Positions 25,244 through 34,286 of a stretch of 64,000 nt of DNA are shown here, one piece after another. Numbering within the stretch: the stretch's first letter is position 1; every line of letters begins with the position of its first letter. The translations under genes and the position numbers were made by a program. The notes beneath the pieces were generated by a model. It did no database searches. It saw only the letters and a list, made by a program, of their open reading frames with translations, and was not told the origin of the DNA. This stretch comes from an uncultured Sphingomonadaceae bacterium (GTDB lineage: Bacteria > Pseudomonadota > Alphaproteobacteria > Sphingomonadales > Sphingomonadaceae). The stretch is from NCBI GenBank assembly GCA_947494305.1, contig CANLUL010000001.1, positions 930,001-994,000 on the forward strand, in the 5' to 3' direction.

Positions 25244-26207
25244 TGAAACGCTCTTTTAGACTTTCACGGGCGGTAACATATTCGCTAGTAAACTGATCGA
25301 CCATTTCCTGTACGCTCATCACGTCTTCGATCAAACCAACGCCCTGACCGCAGCCCCAAATATCTTTCCAAGCCTTTTTGTCGGTATTTCCGCCCGATCC
25401 AAAGTTCATGGTGCTATAGTCACCTTGCGGAAGATTGTCAGGATCAAGGCCAGCATTTTCGATCGATTGACGCAGATAATTGCCTTTTACGCCGGTAAAC
25501 AGGTCCGAGTAGACAATGTCTGAGGCTTTACCCTCCACAATGCCATCTTTGTAGCCTTGGTCAGCGTTGGCTTCTTTTGTGGCGATAAATGCAGAGCCCG
25601 CGTAACCAAGATCTGCCCCCATAGCCTGTGCTGCTAAAATCGAAGCGCCACTTCCAATTGCACCAGACAAGGCGACTGGACCGTCAAACCAGGTGCGAAT
25701 TTCCTGCATCAATGCAAAGGGAGACAATGTGCCTGCATGACCGCCGGCGCCAGCGGCCACGGGAATCAGGCCATCTGCGCCTTTTTCGATGGCCTTACGG
25801 GCAAAGAAATCATTGATAATATCATGTAAGGATATGCCACCCCAACCATGTACAGCGTCATTTAGCTCTTTGCGCGCGCCCAATGATGTAATGGTGATTG
25901 GTACTTTCCATTTTTCGCAGGTTTGCAGATCCTGCTCCAATCGATCGTTCGATTTGTGGACAATCTGGTTCACAGCATAGGGAGCGGCAGGTTTGTCAGG
26001 GTTTTCCCGGTTCCACGTAGCCAATTCTTCCGTAATCTGATGCAACCATTCATCCAACATGCTCTGCGGACGCGCATTGAGGGCAGGGAAGCTTCCGACA
26101 ATTCCAGCCTTACACTGCGCAATCACGAGCTCAGGCCCAGACACAATAAAGAGTGGTGAGCCGATGAGCGGGAGGCGAAGATTGTCGAAAATAGCTGGTA
26201 AAGTCAT
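25236..26207 (-). CDS. nitronate monooxygenase (2-nitropropane dioxygenase family)
   Basis: This FMN-dependent enzyme of about 323 residues oxidises nitronates such as propionate 3-nitronate. The TIM barrel starts PAIFDNLRLPLIGSPLFIVS. LIPVAAGAGGHAGTLSPFAL near residue 150 holds the conserved His region. PVALSGAIGSGASILAAQAM and DLGYAGSAFIATKEA form the flavin phosphate site. ATG 26207 follows GGGGAT; a start at 26249 would add 14 residues with no ribosome site. The downstream mini-genes begin at its stop codon. Confidence 0.9.
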   Translation of the reverse strand: MTLPAIFDNLRLPLIGSPLFIVSGPELVIAQCKAGIVGSFPALNARPQSMLDEWLHQITEELATWNRENPDKPAAPYAVNQIVHKSNDRLEQDLQTCEKWKVPITITSLGARKELNDAVHGWGGISLHDIINDFFARKAIEKGADGLIPVAAGAGGHAGTLSPFALMQEIRTWFDGPVALSGAIGSGASILAAQAMGADLGYAGSAFIATKEANADQGYKDGIVEGKASDIVYSDLFTGVKGNYLRQSIENAGLDPDNLPQGDYSTMNFGSGGNTDKKAWKDIWGCGQGVGLIEDVMSVQEMVDQFTSEYVTARESLKERFNY

Positions 26208-26285
26208 GATATCCCCAAAAACAATTTGTGAACCGTCGCAATAGCGCATGTTCGCGACGATTCCACTGTTATTTTAACTGACTGC

Positions 26286-27944
26286 TTAAATTCTATTCAC
26301 TGCGCTGAGGAGAGCTTCGACAGAGGCGCGAGAAACGTCACTGTTAATGCCAACCCCATAGAATTCTCGACCATCACCAGATTTGCATTCGACATAGGCC
26401 GCTGCCGTAGCGTCTTTGCCCGAGCCCAATGCATGTTCAGAATAATCTTTAATCTCCAGAGTAATGTTTAACGCTGATGATACCGCGTCAACCACACTGG
26501 AAATTAGCCCGTTTCCGCGGCCACTGACTGAAAAATCCCCATCGGGACCAGAAATTTTTCCGACAAAGATACGGTCGTTGCCGGTTTTTTGTTCTTCATA
26601 GTCGATCAACGAATATTGCCCGCTTCCATCAAGATGATAGCGCTGTTGGAATGCGGCCCAAATATCTTCGGAAGACAGTTCACGGCTCGTTTCATCTGCC
26701 AATTCCTGAACAGTGCGACTGAAATTGGCTTGTAGACGTTTGGGGAGTTTTAATCCTTGATCCTGCTGTAATATCCAGGCGATCCCGCCTTTGCCTGACT
26801 GGCTGTTCACCCGAATGACCGCTTCATAGTCACGGCCTAAGTCTCGCGGATCAATTGGTAGATATGGTACGTTCCACAGTTCATCATTGCGTTGATCCTG
26901 CGCCGCAAAACCTTTCTTGATCGCATCTTGATGAGAGCCGGAAAAGGCCGTGAAAACGAGCTCCCCAGCATAGGGATGACGTTCTGGAACGGGCAACTGG
27001 TTACAATATTCCACAGTATTGACGATTTCATCCATGTTGGAGAAATCGAGTTCAGGATCAACGCCTTGCGTGTACATGTTTAAGCCAACTGTTATCAAAT
27101 CAACATTACCGGTGCGCTCACCATTGCCAAACAGACAACCTTCAACACGGTCAGCGCCCGCCATCATTCCCAGTTCGGTTGCGGCAACACCGGTACCTCG
27201 GTCATTATGGGTGTGGAGGCTAACAACGACATGCTCACGTTTGCTAATGTTTTTGCAGATCCATTCCACCTGATCAGCATATATATTGGGAGTAGCGGCC
27301 TCCACTGTTGCAGGCAGATTTAGGATCAGAGGTTTCTCAGCGGTTGGTTCGATAATTTCCATCACCGCTTCTACAACTTCCAAACTAAAATCAATTTCTG
27401 CTGTTGAGAAGGTTTCTGGTGAATATTCAAAATGCCAATCAGTATCAGGGTACTTTTCCGCTTGTTCGCGTAAAATGGTTGCACCTTCTTTGGCGATATC
27501 CTTCACGCCGTCCTTGCCAAGTTTAAAAACAACGTCTCGCCATGCGGGCGACACTGCATTGTAAAGATGGACAATGGCTCGCTTTGCTCCTTCTAGGCTT
27601 GCGAAGCTTGTTTCGATTAAATCACGGCGTGACTGGGTTAGCACTTGCACTATAACGTCATCCGGAATTTTATCCGACTTGACCAACCCGCTAATGAAAT
27701 CAAAGTCGGTCGCACCGGCAGATGGGAAGCCCACTTCAATTTCCTTGATTCCTATTTTTACTAACAGATCAAAGAACCGTTGTTTCTTTTCTCCATTCAT
27801 CGGATCAATGAGTGCTTGATTGCCATCCCTTAGGTCAGTGGAAAGCCATCGCGGTGCTTTATCAATGATTTTGGACGGCCACTGACGATCAGGAAGATCT
27901 ATTTGGCCAAAGGATCTATATTTTGATGAAGGGTTCTTGTGCAT
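26286..27944 (-). CDS. leuA: 2-isopropylmalate synthase
   Basis: This 552-residue enzyme condenses acetyl-CoA with 2-oxoisovalerate, the first committed step of leucine synthesis. The N-terminal HMGL-like barrel has WLSTDLRDGNQALIDPM, and HTHNDRGTGVAATELGMMAG contains the metal-binding HTH. The C-terminal LeuA dimer/regulatory domain (about 430-552) carries leucine feedback. Length and order fit the longer LeuA2 subgroup. Expression is probably controlled by the leader peptide and attenuator-like structures at 28021-28113. Confidence 0.95.
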   Translation of the reverse strand: MHKNPSSKYRSFGQIDLPDRQWPSKIIDKAPRWLSTDLRDGNQALIDPMNGEKKQRFFDLLVKIGIKEIEVGFPSAGATDFDFISGLVKSDKIPDDVIVQVLTQSRRDLIETSFASLEGAKRAIVHLYNAVSPAWRDVVFKLGKDGVKDIAKEGATILREQAEKYPDTDWHFEYSPETFSTAEIDFSLEVVEAVMEIIEPTAEKPLILNLPATVEAATPNIYADQVEWICKNISKREHVVVSLHTHNDRGTGVAATELGMMAGADRVEGCLFGNGERTGNVDLITVGLNMYTQGVDPELDFSNMDEIVNTVEYCNQLPVPERHPYAGELVFTAFSGSHQDAIKKGFAAQDQRNDELWNVPYLPIDPRDLGRDYEAVIRVNSQSGKGGIAWILQQDQGLKLPKRLQANFSRTVQELADETSRELSSEDIWAAFQQRYHLDGSGQYSLIDYEEQKTGNDRIFVGKISGPDGDFSVSGRGNGLISSVVDAVSSALNITLEIKDYSEHALGSGKDATAAAYVECKSGDGREFYGVGINSDVSRASVEALLSAVNRI

Positions 27945-28020
27945 ATCACTACTCTTATGCTGCTGACGAACGTGCGCAAGGGCATATTTCGTCGGTTTCT
28001 AACAATGTTTGGAAATTCAA

Positions 28021-28076
28021 CCCTTAGGCGGGGTGCTACCAGTCTAGGCAGCAGTTAGTGCACGCCTAAGGGCGTG
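28021..28076 (-). promoter_or_regulatory. alternative RNA structures of the leuA attenuator
   Basis: Two competing pairings exist in the minus-strand RNA. The local hairpin CACGCC-CTTA-GGCGTG (28061-28076) overlaps the last leader codons. The larger stem pairs CCCTTAGGCG (28063-28072) with CGCCTAAGGG (28021-28030) and encloses a third hairpin, TGCTGCC/GGTAGCA. They share bases and cannot form together, as expected for attenuation. The U-tract after the large stem is weak. Confidence 0.7.
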
Positions 28077-28113
28077 TAAGTCGTAGTAGCAAGAGAGCTG
28101 TTGGTCTCAACAT
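28066..28113 (-). CDS. leucine leader peptide of leuA (15 residues)
   Basis: ATG at 28113 starts the peptide MLRPTALLLLRLTRP and TAG ends it at 28066, about 120 bases before leuA. Six of fifteen residues are leucine, including four in a row, and the final codons lie inside the attenuator hairpin. Ribosome stalling at scarce Leu-tRNA would change which RNA structure forms and so permit leuA transcription. It is far too short to be found by length-based gene calling. The Leu run plus competing hairpins make the assignment strong, although no experiment is visible here. Confidence 0.82.
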   Translation of the reverse strand: MLRPTALLLLRLTRP

Positions 28114-28212
28114 AATCTCAGTTTTATAGGGCTGCGCACATAAATCAACCATCAACGGTGTATTTTTTTTGTCGAAGGTGAAACCTTTCTATCAATTGGA
28201 ACGAAACAGTCA

Positions 28213-28230
28213 TTGAGCAACACAGCTCAA
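28213..28230. promoter_or_regulatory. inverted repeat, candidate operator of the YHS operon
   Basis: TTGAGC-N6-GCTCAA is a perfect 6-bp inverted repeat, 57 bases before the first YHS gene. Its size and position fit a dimeric regulator site. No matching regulator is encoded nearby. Confidence 0.45.
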
Positions 28231-28286
28231 CACTAATTTCTAATCCCCCAATTTGAGTTGTTGAATTTTTACCAAAGGATAAAAAA

Positions 28287-28772
28287 ATGAAATCATTTGT
28301 GATACCATTTGCACTCGCACTGGCTGCAACGACCACTTCAATGGTAGTTGTATCAGGAGCGGCCATTGCTGGACCAACCTTTACTGGTGTTGAAGGCGCC
28401 AATGTTGCGGTTAGCGGATATGACGTTACATCGTATTTTTCCGGTAGCGGTGTGCCAGTCAAAGGAAGCAAGGCTCATCGGGTTAGCTACAAAGGCGCTG
28501 ACTACTATTTTGCCAATGCTTCAAATGCCGATAAGTTTAAATCTTCTCCCGCTCAATTTGCACCACAATATGGTGGTCATTGTGCATGGGCAATGTCACG
28601 CGGTTCCTTGGCACCAGGGGATCCATTGCTATCAAAAGTTGTCGATGGAAAACTGTATCTAAACTTCAATCGCAACGTTCAGAAAACCTGGTTGAGCGAC
28701 ATTCCTGGATTTATCAGCAAGGCGAATACCGAATGGCCTAAAATCCCTGATACCGCCAAATTTGGTGGATGA
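28287..28772 (+). CDS. secreted YHS-domain protein
   Basis: This 161-residue protein has a clear signal peptide (hydrophobic about 4-28, cleavage after AIAG) and then the YHS domain. GYDVTSYFSGSGVPVKG is followed by YYFANASNADKFKSSPAQFA, QYGGHCAWAMSRG and VVDGKLYLNFNRNVQKTWL. YHS domains are small metal-linked modules also found in copper transport proteins; the role of this periplasmic subgroup is not established. AAAGGA precedes the ATG. It is the first gene of a three-gene unit with a Cys-rich peptide and a paralogous YHS lipoprotein. Confidence 0.88.
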   Translation: MKSFVIPFALALAATTTSMVVVSGAAIAGPTFTGVEGANVAVSGYDVTSYFSGSGVPVKGSKAHRVSYKGADYYFANASNADKFKSSPAQFAPQYGGHCAWAMSRGSLAPGDPLLSKVVDGKLYLNFNRNVQKTWLSDIPGFISKANTEWPKIPDTAKFGG

Positions 28773-28845
28773 ATTAAAGTAATTCACTGTTCAAATTCGT
28801 CACGCATTTAGTTTCCAATACTTAATTTAGACAAAGGAAAATATT

Positions 28846-29121
28846 ATGAGTACCCAACGTAAAATTGGCGCAATGCTAGCTGTTGCTGGTGGACTAACCC
28901 TGGCAGCTGTTCCTGGTGCAGCGGTTGCGCGCTGTTATGCCGCTCCGACCAAAACCTACAAAGCCAAGAAGGCTAAGAAAGTTAAAGTGGAGAAAGCATC
29001 GGCCTGTGCAGCAGCTTGTGCAGCTAGCAGTTGTGCAGCCGCTTGCGGCGCATGTGCAGCTTCTTGCGGTGCGTGTGCAGCATCATGTGGTGCTTGCGCT
29101 GCTGGTTGTGCGCCCTCATAA
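28846..29121 (+). CDS. exported cysteine/alanine-repeat peptide
   Basis: This 91-residue protein begins with a signal peptide (about 28 residues, ending PGAAVA). A Lys-rich stretch comes next (KTYKAKKAKKVKVEK), then a C-terminal region almost entirely Cys, Ala, Gly and Ser with three CGACAAS-type heptads. The mature part has 11 cysteines, all spaced two to four residues apart, as expected for soft-metal binding. It recalls exported Cys-rich metal-binding peptides such as the HvfA/bufferin families, but no MNIO maturase gene lies in this window and the sequence motif differs. AAAGGA stands before the ATG. Its place between two YHS genes suggests a joint role in metal handling; that is inference. 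Confidence 0.78.
   Translation: MSTQRKIGAMLAVAGGLTLAAVPGAAVARCYAAPTKTYKAKKAKKVKVEKASACAAACAASSCAAACGACAASCGACAASCGACAAGCAPS
29044..29106 (+). repeat. three 21-bp coding repeats in the Cys-rich gene
   Basis: Units at 29044-29064, 29065-29085 and 29086-29106 encode Cys-Gly-Ala-Cys-Ala-Ala-Ser/Gly. They differ mainly at synonymous third positions (TGC/TGT, GGC/GGT, GCA/GCG/GCT), so the peptide repeat is kept while the DNA diverges. Confidence 0.85.
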
Positions 29122-29190
29122 CCTCAAGGGAAGTTGGCAACAGGCACTGTTGTTGATCTTCCCAGAATTTAAAAAAACAAGGATCGAATA

Positions 29191-29748
29191 ATGAATAAGA
29201 AATTTTTAGCAGCAATCGTAATGGCAACGTTGCCGATTGCTTGCACATCCCCCGCCTCAGAAAACACCGAAGCAACAGACGTAGTGGAAGTTACCGATGA
29301 AACTGTCGCAGATCTTGCCGAGGTTTCCGATGATATAAAAGTACCTGTATTCACAGGCCCAACTGGTTCGGAAGCCATTGGCATTAGCGGCTATGATGCC
29401 GTTAGTTACTTTGTGGGCGACGGAACTCCTGTGGAAGGCACAAACGACCATCGCGTGCGCTATAACGGCGTAGAGTATCGTTTCGCCAATGCAGAAAATG
29501 CCGCAACCTTCCAAGCGGAACCAGCCAAATATGCGCCGCAATATGGTGGCCACTGTGCATGGGCCGCTTCGAACGGCAAGTTGGCACCAGGAGATCCGAA
29601 ACTTGCTAAAGTTGTTGATGGAAAGCTCTATTTGAACTTCAACGAGACTGTTCAAGAAACCTGGAATAAAGATATTCCTGGATTCATCGAAAAAGCTGAC
29701 AAGGAGTTTCCAACGATTTCTCCAGATGCGCGTTTCGACGACGCTTAA
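29191..29748 (+). CDS. YHS-domain lipoprotein
   Basis: This 185-residue protein is a paralogue of the YHS protein two genes upstream. It has a lipobox (TLPIAC, Cys at about 18), then an acidic linker of Glu, Asp, Val and Thr. The YHS domain follows: ISGYDAVSYFVGDGTPVEG, YAPQYGGHCAWAASNGKLA and VVDGKLYLNFNETVQETW. So one YHS copy is soluble in the periplasm and the other membrane-anchored. A strong terminator follows directly. Confidence 0.88.
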   Translation: MNKKFLAAIVMATLPIACTSPASENTEATDVVEVTDETVADLAEVSDDIKVPVFTGPTGSEAIGISGYDAVSYFVGDGTPVEGTNDHRVRYNGVEYRFANAENAATFQAEPAKYAPQYGGHCAWAASNGKLAPGDPKLAKVVDGKLYLNFNETVQETWNKDIPGFIEKADKEFPTISPDARFDDA

Positions 29749-29770
29749 ATTCCCTAATCAGGGTATAGAA

Positions 29771-29807
29771 AAGGCGGTGGAGTACATACTCCACCGCCTT
29801 TTTTTGT
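29771..29807 (+). terminator. Rho-independent terminator of the YHS operon
   Basis: AAGGCGGTGGAGT and ACTCCACCGCCTT form a perfect 13-bp stem with a four-base loop, followed by a T run from 29799. On the other strand only four T follow, so it may also act weakly on ilvC transcripts. Confidence 0.93.
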
Positions 29808-29910
29808 TTTTCTATTCATTGTCATACTGAACTTGCAGCTGCATCTCGTGAGGACAGTGAAAACTACCTGAGATCTTGAAGCAAATTCAGAACAATGAAT
29901 TTTACAAATA

Positions 29911-30948
<1,038 letters not shown>

Positions 30949-30967
30949 TTAAAAATGGAAAAGCTGT

Positions 30968-31483
30968 TTATACGGCGTTTGGGCCGCGAGAAATGGCTAC
31001 GACACCGGTGCGACCGACTTCAACAAGGCCGACTTCGCGCATAAGCGCAACAAATGTTGCGATTTTTTCGGGTGAACCGGTGATTTCAAATATGAAACTC
31101 TCCGTCGATGCATCCACTACCCGTGCCCGATATACATCGGCAAGGCGCATAGCTTCTATGCGGTTTTCACCTTTGCCTGCGACTTTTACCAAGGCGAGTT
31201 CGCGCTGCACATGTGGTCCAGCTTCTGTGAGATCAACGACACCATGAACCGGAACCAACCGGTCCAGTTGTGCTTCAATTTGATCAATTACTCGCGGTGG
31301 TCCGTTCGTTACAATGGTGATCCGGCTAACCGCATGATCTTCACTGATATCCGCCACTGTGAGCGAATCAATATTGTAGCCTCGGGCGGTAAATAGGCCA
31401 GTGATTTTGGCCAGAATGCCAGCTTCATTGTCGACGGTAACTGCCAATACGTGGCGTTCGACTATTTCATCCTTGATCAGCAT
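30968..31483 (-). CDS. ilvN: acetolactate synthase small (regulatory) subunit
   Basis: This 171-residue subunit activates IlvB and confers valine feedback inhibition. The ACT domain lies at the N-terminus (RHVLAVTVDNEAGILAKITG, then LFTARGYNIDSLTV), and a C-terminal regulatory domain follows (ELALVKVAGKGENRIEAM). Its ATG overlaps the ilvB stop codon (TAATG), ensuring balanced synthesis. The symbol ilvH would be equally correct. Confidence 0.96.
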   Translation of the reverse strand: MLIKDEIVERHVLAVTVDNEAGILAKITGLFTARGYNIDSLTVADISEDHAVSRITIVTNGPPRVIDQIEAQLDRLVPVHGVVDLTEAGPHVQRELALVKVAGKGENRIEAMRLADVYRARVVDASTESFIFEITGSPEKIATFVALMREVGLVEVGRTGVVAISRGPNAV

Positions 31484-33228
31484 TATACCAACGCCTTTGC
31501 TTGATCATCCATTGTACCTTTTACATCCTCTGGCGATAGAAGCATTTCTGTGTGGGCTGCTCCTGATGGGATCATAGGGAAACAATTGGCCAGCTTGGCA
31601 ACTCGGCAATCAACAATAACTGGCCCATCGGTTTCAATCATTTTCTTGATACCGGCTTCCAGTTCACTTGGCTTTTCAATGCGGATACCCGTCCAGTCGT
31701 AGCTTTCTCCCAACTTAACAAAGTCTGGAAGACTTTCACTATAACTGCTTGAATAACGGCTTTCGTAAGTTAATTCCTGCCATTGGCGAACCATGCCCAT
31801 ATACTCGTTGTTCAGGATGAATATCTTTACCGGCAGACGATATTGTGTCGCAGTCCCGAGCTCTTGAATATTCATCTGAATTGAAGCTTCGCCAGCAATA
31901 TCAATTACAAGTGCATCCGGATTGCCTAGTTGCGCTCCAATGGCAGCGGGTAGACCGTAGCCCATTGTTCCCAAGCCGCCACTAGTCAGCCATTTATTGG
32001 GCTTATCAAAGTCAAAATGCTGAGCAGCCCACATCTGATGTTGACCAACTTCAGTCGTGATAATGGGATCTTGCTCATGGGTGGCTTCCCATAGCTTGCG
32101 AATAGCCTCCTGCGGCATTATTTCTTCTTCATTCTCCGGATATTCCAAGCATTTCGTGGCCTGCCAACCTTTGATACGTGCCCACCATTCATCATAGCCG
32201 GGTGCCGAAAAACGGCGGCCTTTTAGCACTGCAACCAATTGCTCCATAACACGGCCTACATCGCCGACAATCGGGCGGTCTACCCGAATAGTTTTGTTGA
32301 TCGAGCTACGATCAATATCAACATGAATTTTCTTGCTATCCGGCGAAAATGCGTCGATGCGACCTGTTATCCGGTCATCAAAACGTGCACCAAGACAAAC
32401 CACTAAGTCGGCCTTGTTCATAGCCATGTTGGCTTCAAAGGTACCATGCATGCCCAACATACCAAGCCATTGATTGGAGTTAGCTGGAAATGAACCTAGA
32501 CCCATGAGAGTAGAGGTAACCGGAGCACCAGTTAACTCTGCCAATTCACGCAAAATTTCACTGGCTTTGGGACCGCTGTTGATAATGCCGCCGCCGGTAT
32601 AGAGTATTGGTGCCTTTGCGGCCATGATCATCTCAGCAGCTTCGTTTATCGCTTTGAAATCCCCTTCAATCTGCGGTTGATAGCGATTGTTCGCTTTCGC
32701 CGCATGACGGTTAAACTCGGTAGCTGCGACTTGTACATTTTTAGGAATATCAATGACAACAGGCCCCGGACGGCCCTGAGTAGCGATGTGGAAGGCTTCA
32801 TTGACTATACCAGCCAGCTCAGACGGTTTTTTCACCAGATAGTTGTGTTTGGTACAATGCCGGGTAATACCAACGGTATCCGCTTCTTGGAAGGCATCTG
32901 TGCCAATTAAGTTGGTGGCAACCTGACCAGTAATAACAACCATCGGGATGCTATCCATCAATGCATCTGTGATACCGGTAACGGCATTGGTGGCGCCAGG
33001 ACCAGAGGTGACCAAAACAACTCCTGGTTTTCCTGTGGAGCGGGCATATCCTTCAGCAGCATGGGTTGCGGCCTGCTCGTGACGCACTAAAATATGATTG
33101 ACCTTAGGGTGTTCAAAAAGAGCGTCATAAATGGGCAATACAGCGCCGCCAGGATAACCAAATACGGTGTCCACGCCAAGATCGATCAATGATTCAACCA
33201 AAATATCTGCGCCACTTTTTTCGGACAC
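31483..33228 (-). CDS. ilvB: acetolactate synthase large (catalytic) subunit
   Basis: This 581-residue thiamine-diphosphate enzyme makes acetolactate or acetohydroxybutyrate. The N-terminal VFGYPGGAVLPIYDAL and the RHEQAATHAAEGYARSTGK block contain the catalytic Glu. Near the C-terminus, GEASIQMNIQELGTATQY with NNEYMGMVRQWQ is the ThDP site. The start is GTG at 33228 with TAGGAG eight bases upstream. The 131 bases upstream carry a TTGACA at 33353-33348 as a possible -35 element; no leader peptide rich in branched-chain residues is convincing there. Confidence 0.97.
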   Translation of the reverse strand: MSEKSGADILVESLIDLGVDTVFGYPGGAVLPIYDALFEHPKVNHILVRHEQAATHAAEGYARSTGKPGVVLVTSGPGATNAVTGITDALMDSIPMVVITGQVATNLIGTDAFQEADTVGITRHCTKHNYLVKKPSELAGIVNEAFHIATQGRPGPVVIDIPKNVQVAATEFNRHAAKANNRYQPQIEGDFKAINEAAEMIMAAKAPILYTGGGIINSGPKASEILRELAELTGAPVTSTLMGLGSFPANSNQWLGMLGMHGTFEANMAMNKADLVVCLGARFDDRITGRIDAFSPDSKKIHVDIDRSSINKTIRVDRPIVGDVGRVMEQLVAVLKGRRFSAPGYDEWWARIKGWQATKCLEYPENEEEIMPQEAIRKLWEATHEQDPIITTEVGQHQMWAAQHFDFDKPNKWLTSGGLGTMGYGLPAAIGAQLGNPDALVIDIAGEASIQMNIQELGTATQYRLPVKIFILNNEYMGMVRQWQELTYESRYSSSYSESLPDFVKLGESYDWTGIRIEKPSELEAGIKKMIETDGPVIVDCRVAKLANCFPMIPSGAAHTEMLLSPEDVKGTMDDQAKALV

Positions 33229-33359
33229 TTGATGCTCCTAATGCTAGCAATCCCTGACGGGAAGGCGGTTTGATAGGCTATGCTGCAGTGCAACGCAATG
33301 CGGAAATTGCCCATGTTCGGCGCGTCGCTACATAGTTGAATATATTATGTCAATGGTTA

Positions 33360-34286
33360 TTATTGAAATAAAGTTACAATATTATTGATGTTATCAACAT
33401 TTAATTCGTTCTCATATTGAAGCCATGATGACGGGCTCTGATTACGAAACCAAGTATATTGGCGTTTGGCATATCGCCGCGTTGCCATTTGCGCTTGGCC
33501 AATTGCTATTTTTTTGTCGATCCTTCCCAACAGTAAATCCCGGATCTCTGGGACCCCTATTGCACGCATTACTGGTCGATCATCTGGCAAATTGCGTTTC
33601 AATAGCGCTTTTACCTCTGCAGCGGCTCCCGCTTCTAACATCAAGGAAAACCGGCGGTCGCATCTCTCATAAAGCCATTCTCGCGGGGGAAGGAGAACCA
33701 TTGCTTTCAGATCGATCTGCTCCGCGATCCCTCCCACCTTATTCTCATGCCAGTGATCCATCGGTTTTCCCGTAGAACGCACCACCTCCAACGCCCGTTG
33801 AATTCGATTTCTGTCATTCTCATTCAACCTTTCAGCTGCTACTTTGTCTTCTAGAATCAAAGCCTGATAGGCTTCCATCGTCTCCAGTCGTCTGATTTCT
33901 GTTCTAATTTCTGGATCAATCTTTGGAATGGGTGAAATACCATCTAATAGAGTTTGGACGTAAAGCCCGGTCCCTCCGACCAATATTGGTAACCTGCCCA
34001 TTTGATGCGCTTCATCAATCGATGACTTACAGTCTTGAGCCCAACGCGCGGCGGAACAGGCTTCAGAGCCGTCAATATAGCCGTAGAGTTGATGTGGTAT
34101 GCCTTCCATTTCTTCATTTGATGGGCGAGCGCTCAGTATCTGAAGATCACGGTATACCTGAGCACTATCCGCATTGATAACAACCGAGTCTTGCTTTTTG
34201 GCCAGTTCCAGTGCCAATGCGGATTTTCCGCTGGCCGTTGGGCCAACAATCAGTGCGACATTTTTTTTATTTTTCGGAGACACCAT
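33360..34286 (-). CDS. miaA: tRNA dimethylallyltransferase
   Basis: This enzyme of about 308 residues adds a dimethylallyl group to A37 of tRNAs reading UNN codons. The P-loop GPTASGKSALALELAKK lies right at the start, NADSAQVYRDLQILSARPS follows, and VGGTGLYVQTLLDGI is near 110. The ATG at 34286 overlaps the divergent serB start codon by two bases, so each gene's control region must lie in the other. In-frame starts at 34292 (ATG) and 34349 (GTG) are possible; none has a strong ribosome site. Confidence 0.92.
   Translation of the reverse strand: MVSPKNKKNVALIVGPTASGKSALALELAKKQDSVVINADSAQVYRDLQILSARPSNEEMEGIPHQLYGYIDGSEACSAARWAQDCKSSIDEAHQMGRLPILVGGTGLYVQTLLDGISPIPKIDPEIRTEIRRLETMEAYQALILEDKVAAERLNENDRNRIQRALEVVRSTGKPMDHWHENKVGGIAEQIDLKAMVLLPPREWLYERCDRRFSLMLEAGAAAEVKALLKRNLPDDRPVMRAIGVPEIRDLLLGRIDKKIAIGQAQMATRRYAKRQYTWFRNQSPSSWLQYENELNVDNINNIVTLFQ

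Noticed and set aside
28198-28230. EcfG-type promoter (GGAAC) before the YHS operon
   Set aside because: GGAAC is present at 28198 but no CGTT-like -10 follows at 16-17 bases.
28846-29121. Classification of the Cys-rich peptide as a bufferin/HvfA RiPP precursor
   Set aside because: Signal peptide and Cys repeats fit, but the repeat motif is different and no MNIO or partner gene is present in the window.
33240-33314. Leader peptide before ilvB
   Set aside because: A minus-strand ATG at 33314 opens a frame with a few Ile codons, but it runs on into ilvB out of frame, has no clustered Ile/Val/Leu codons and no competing hairpins.
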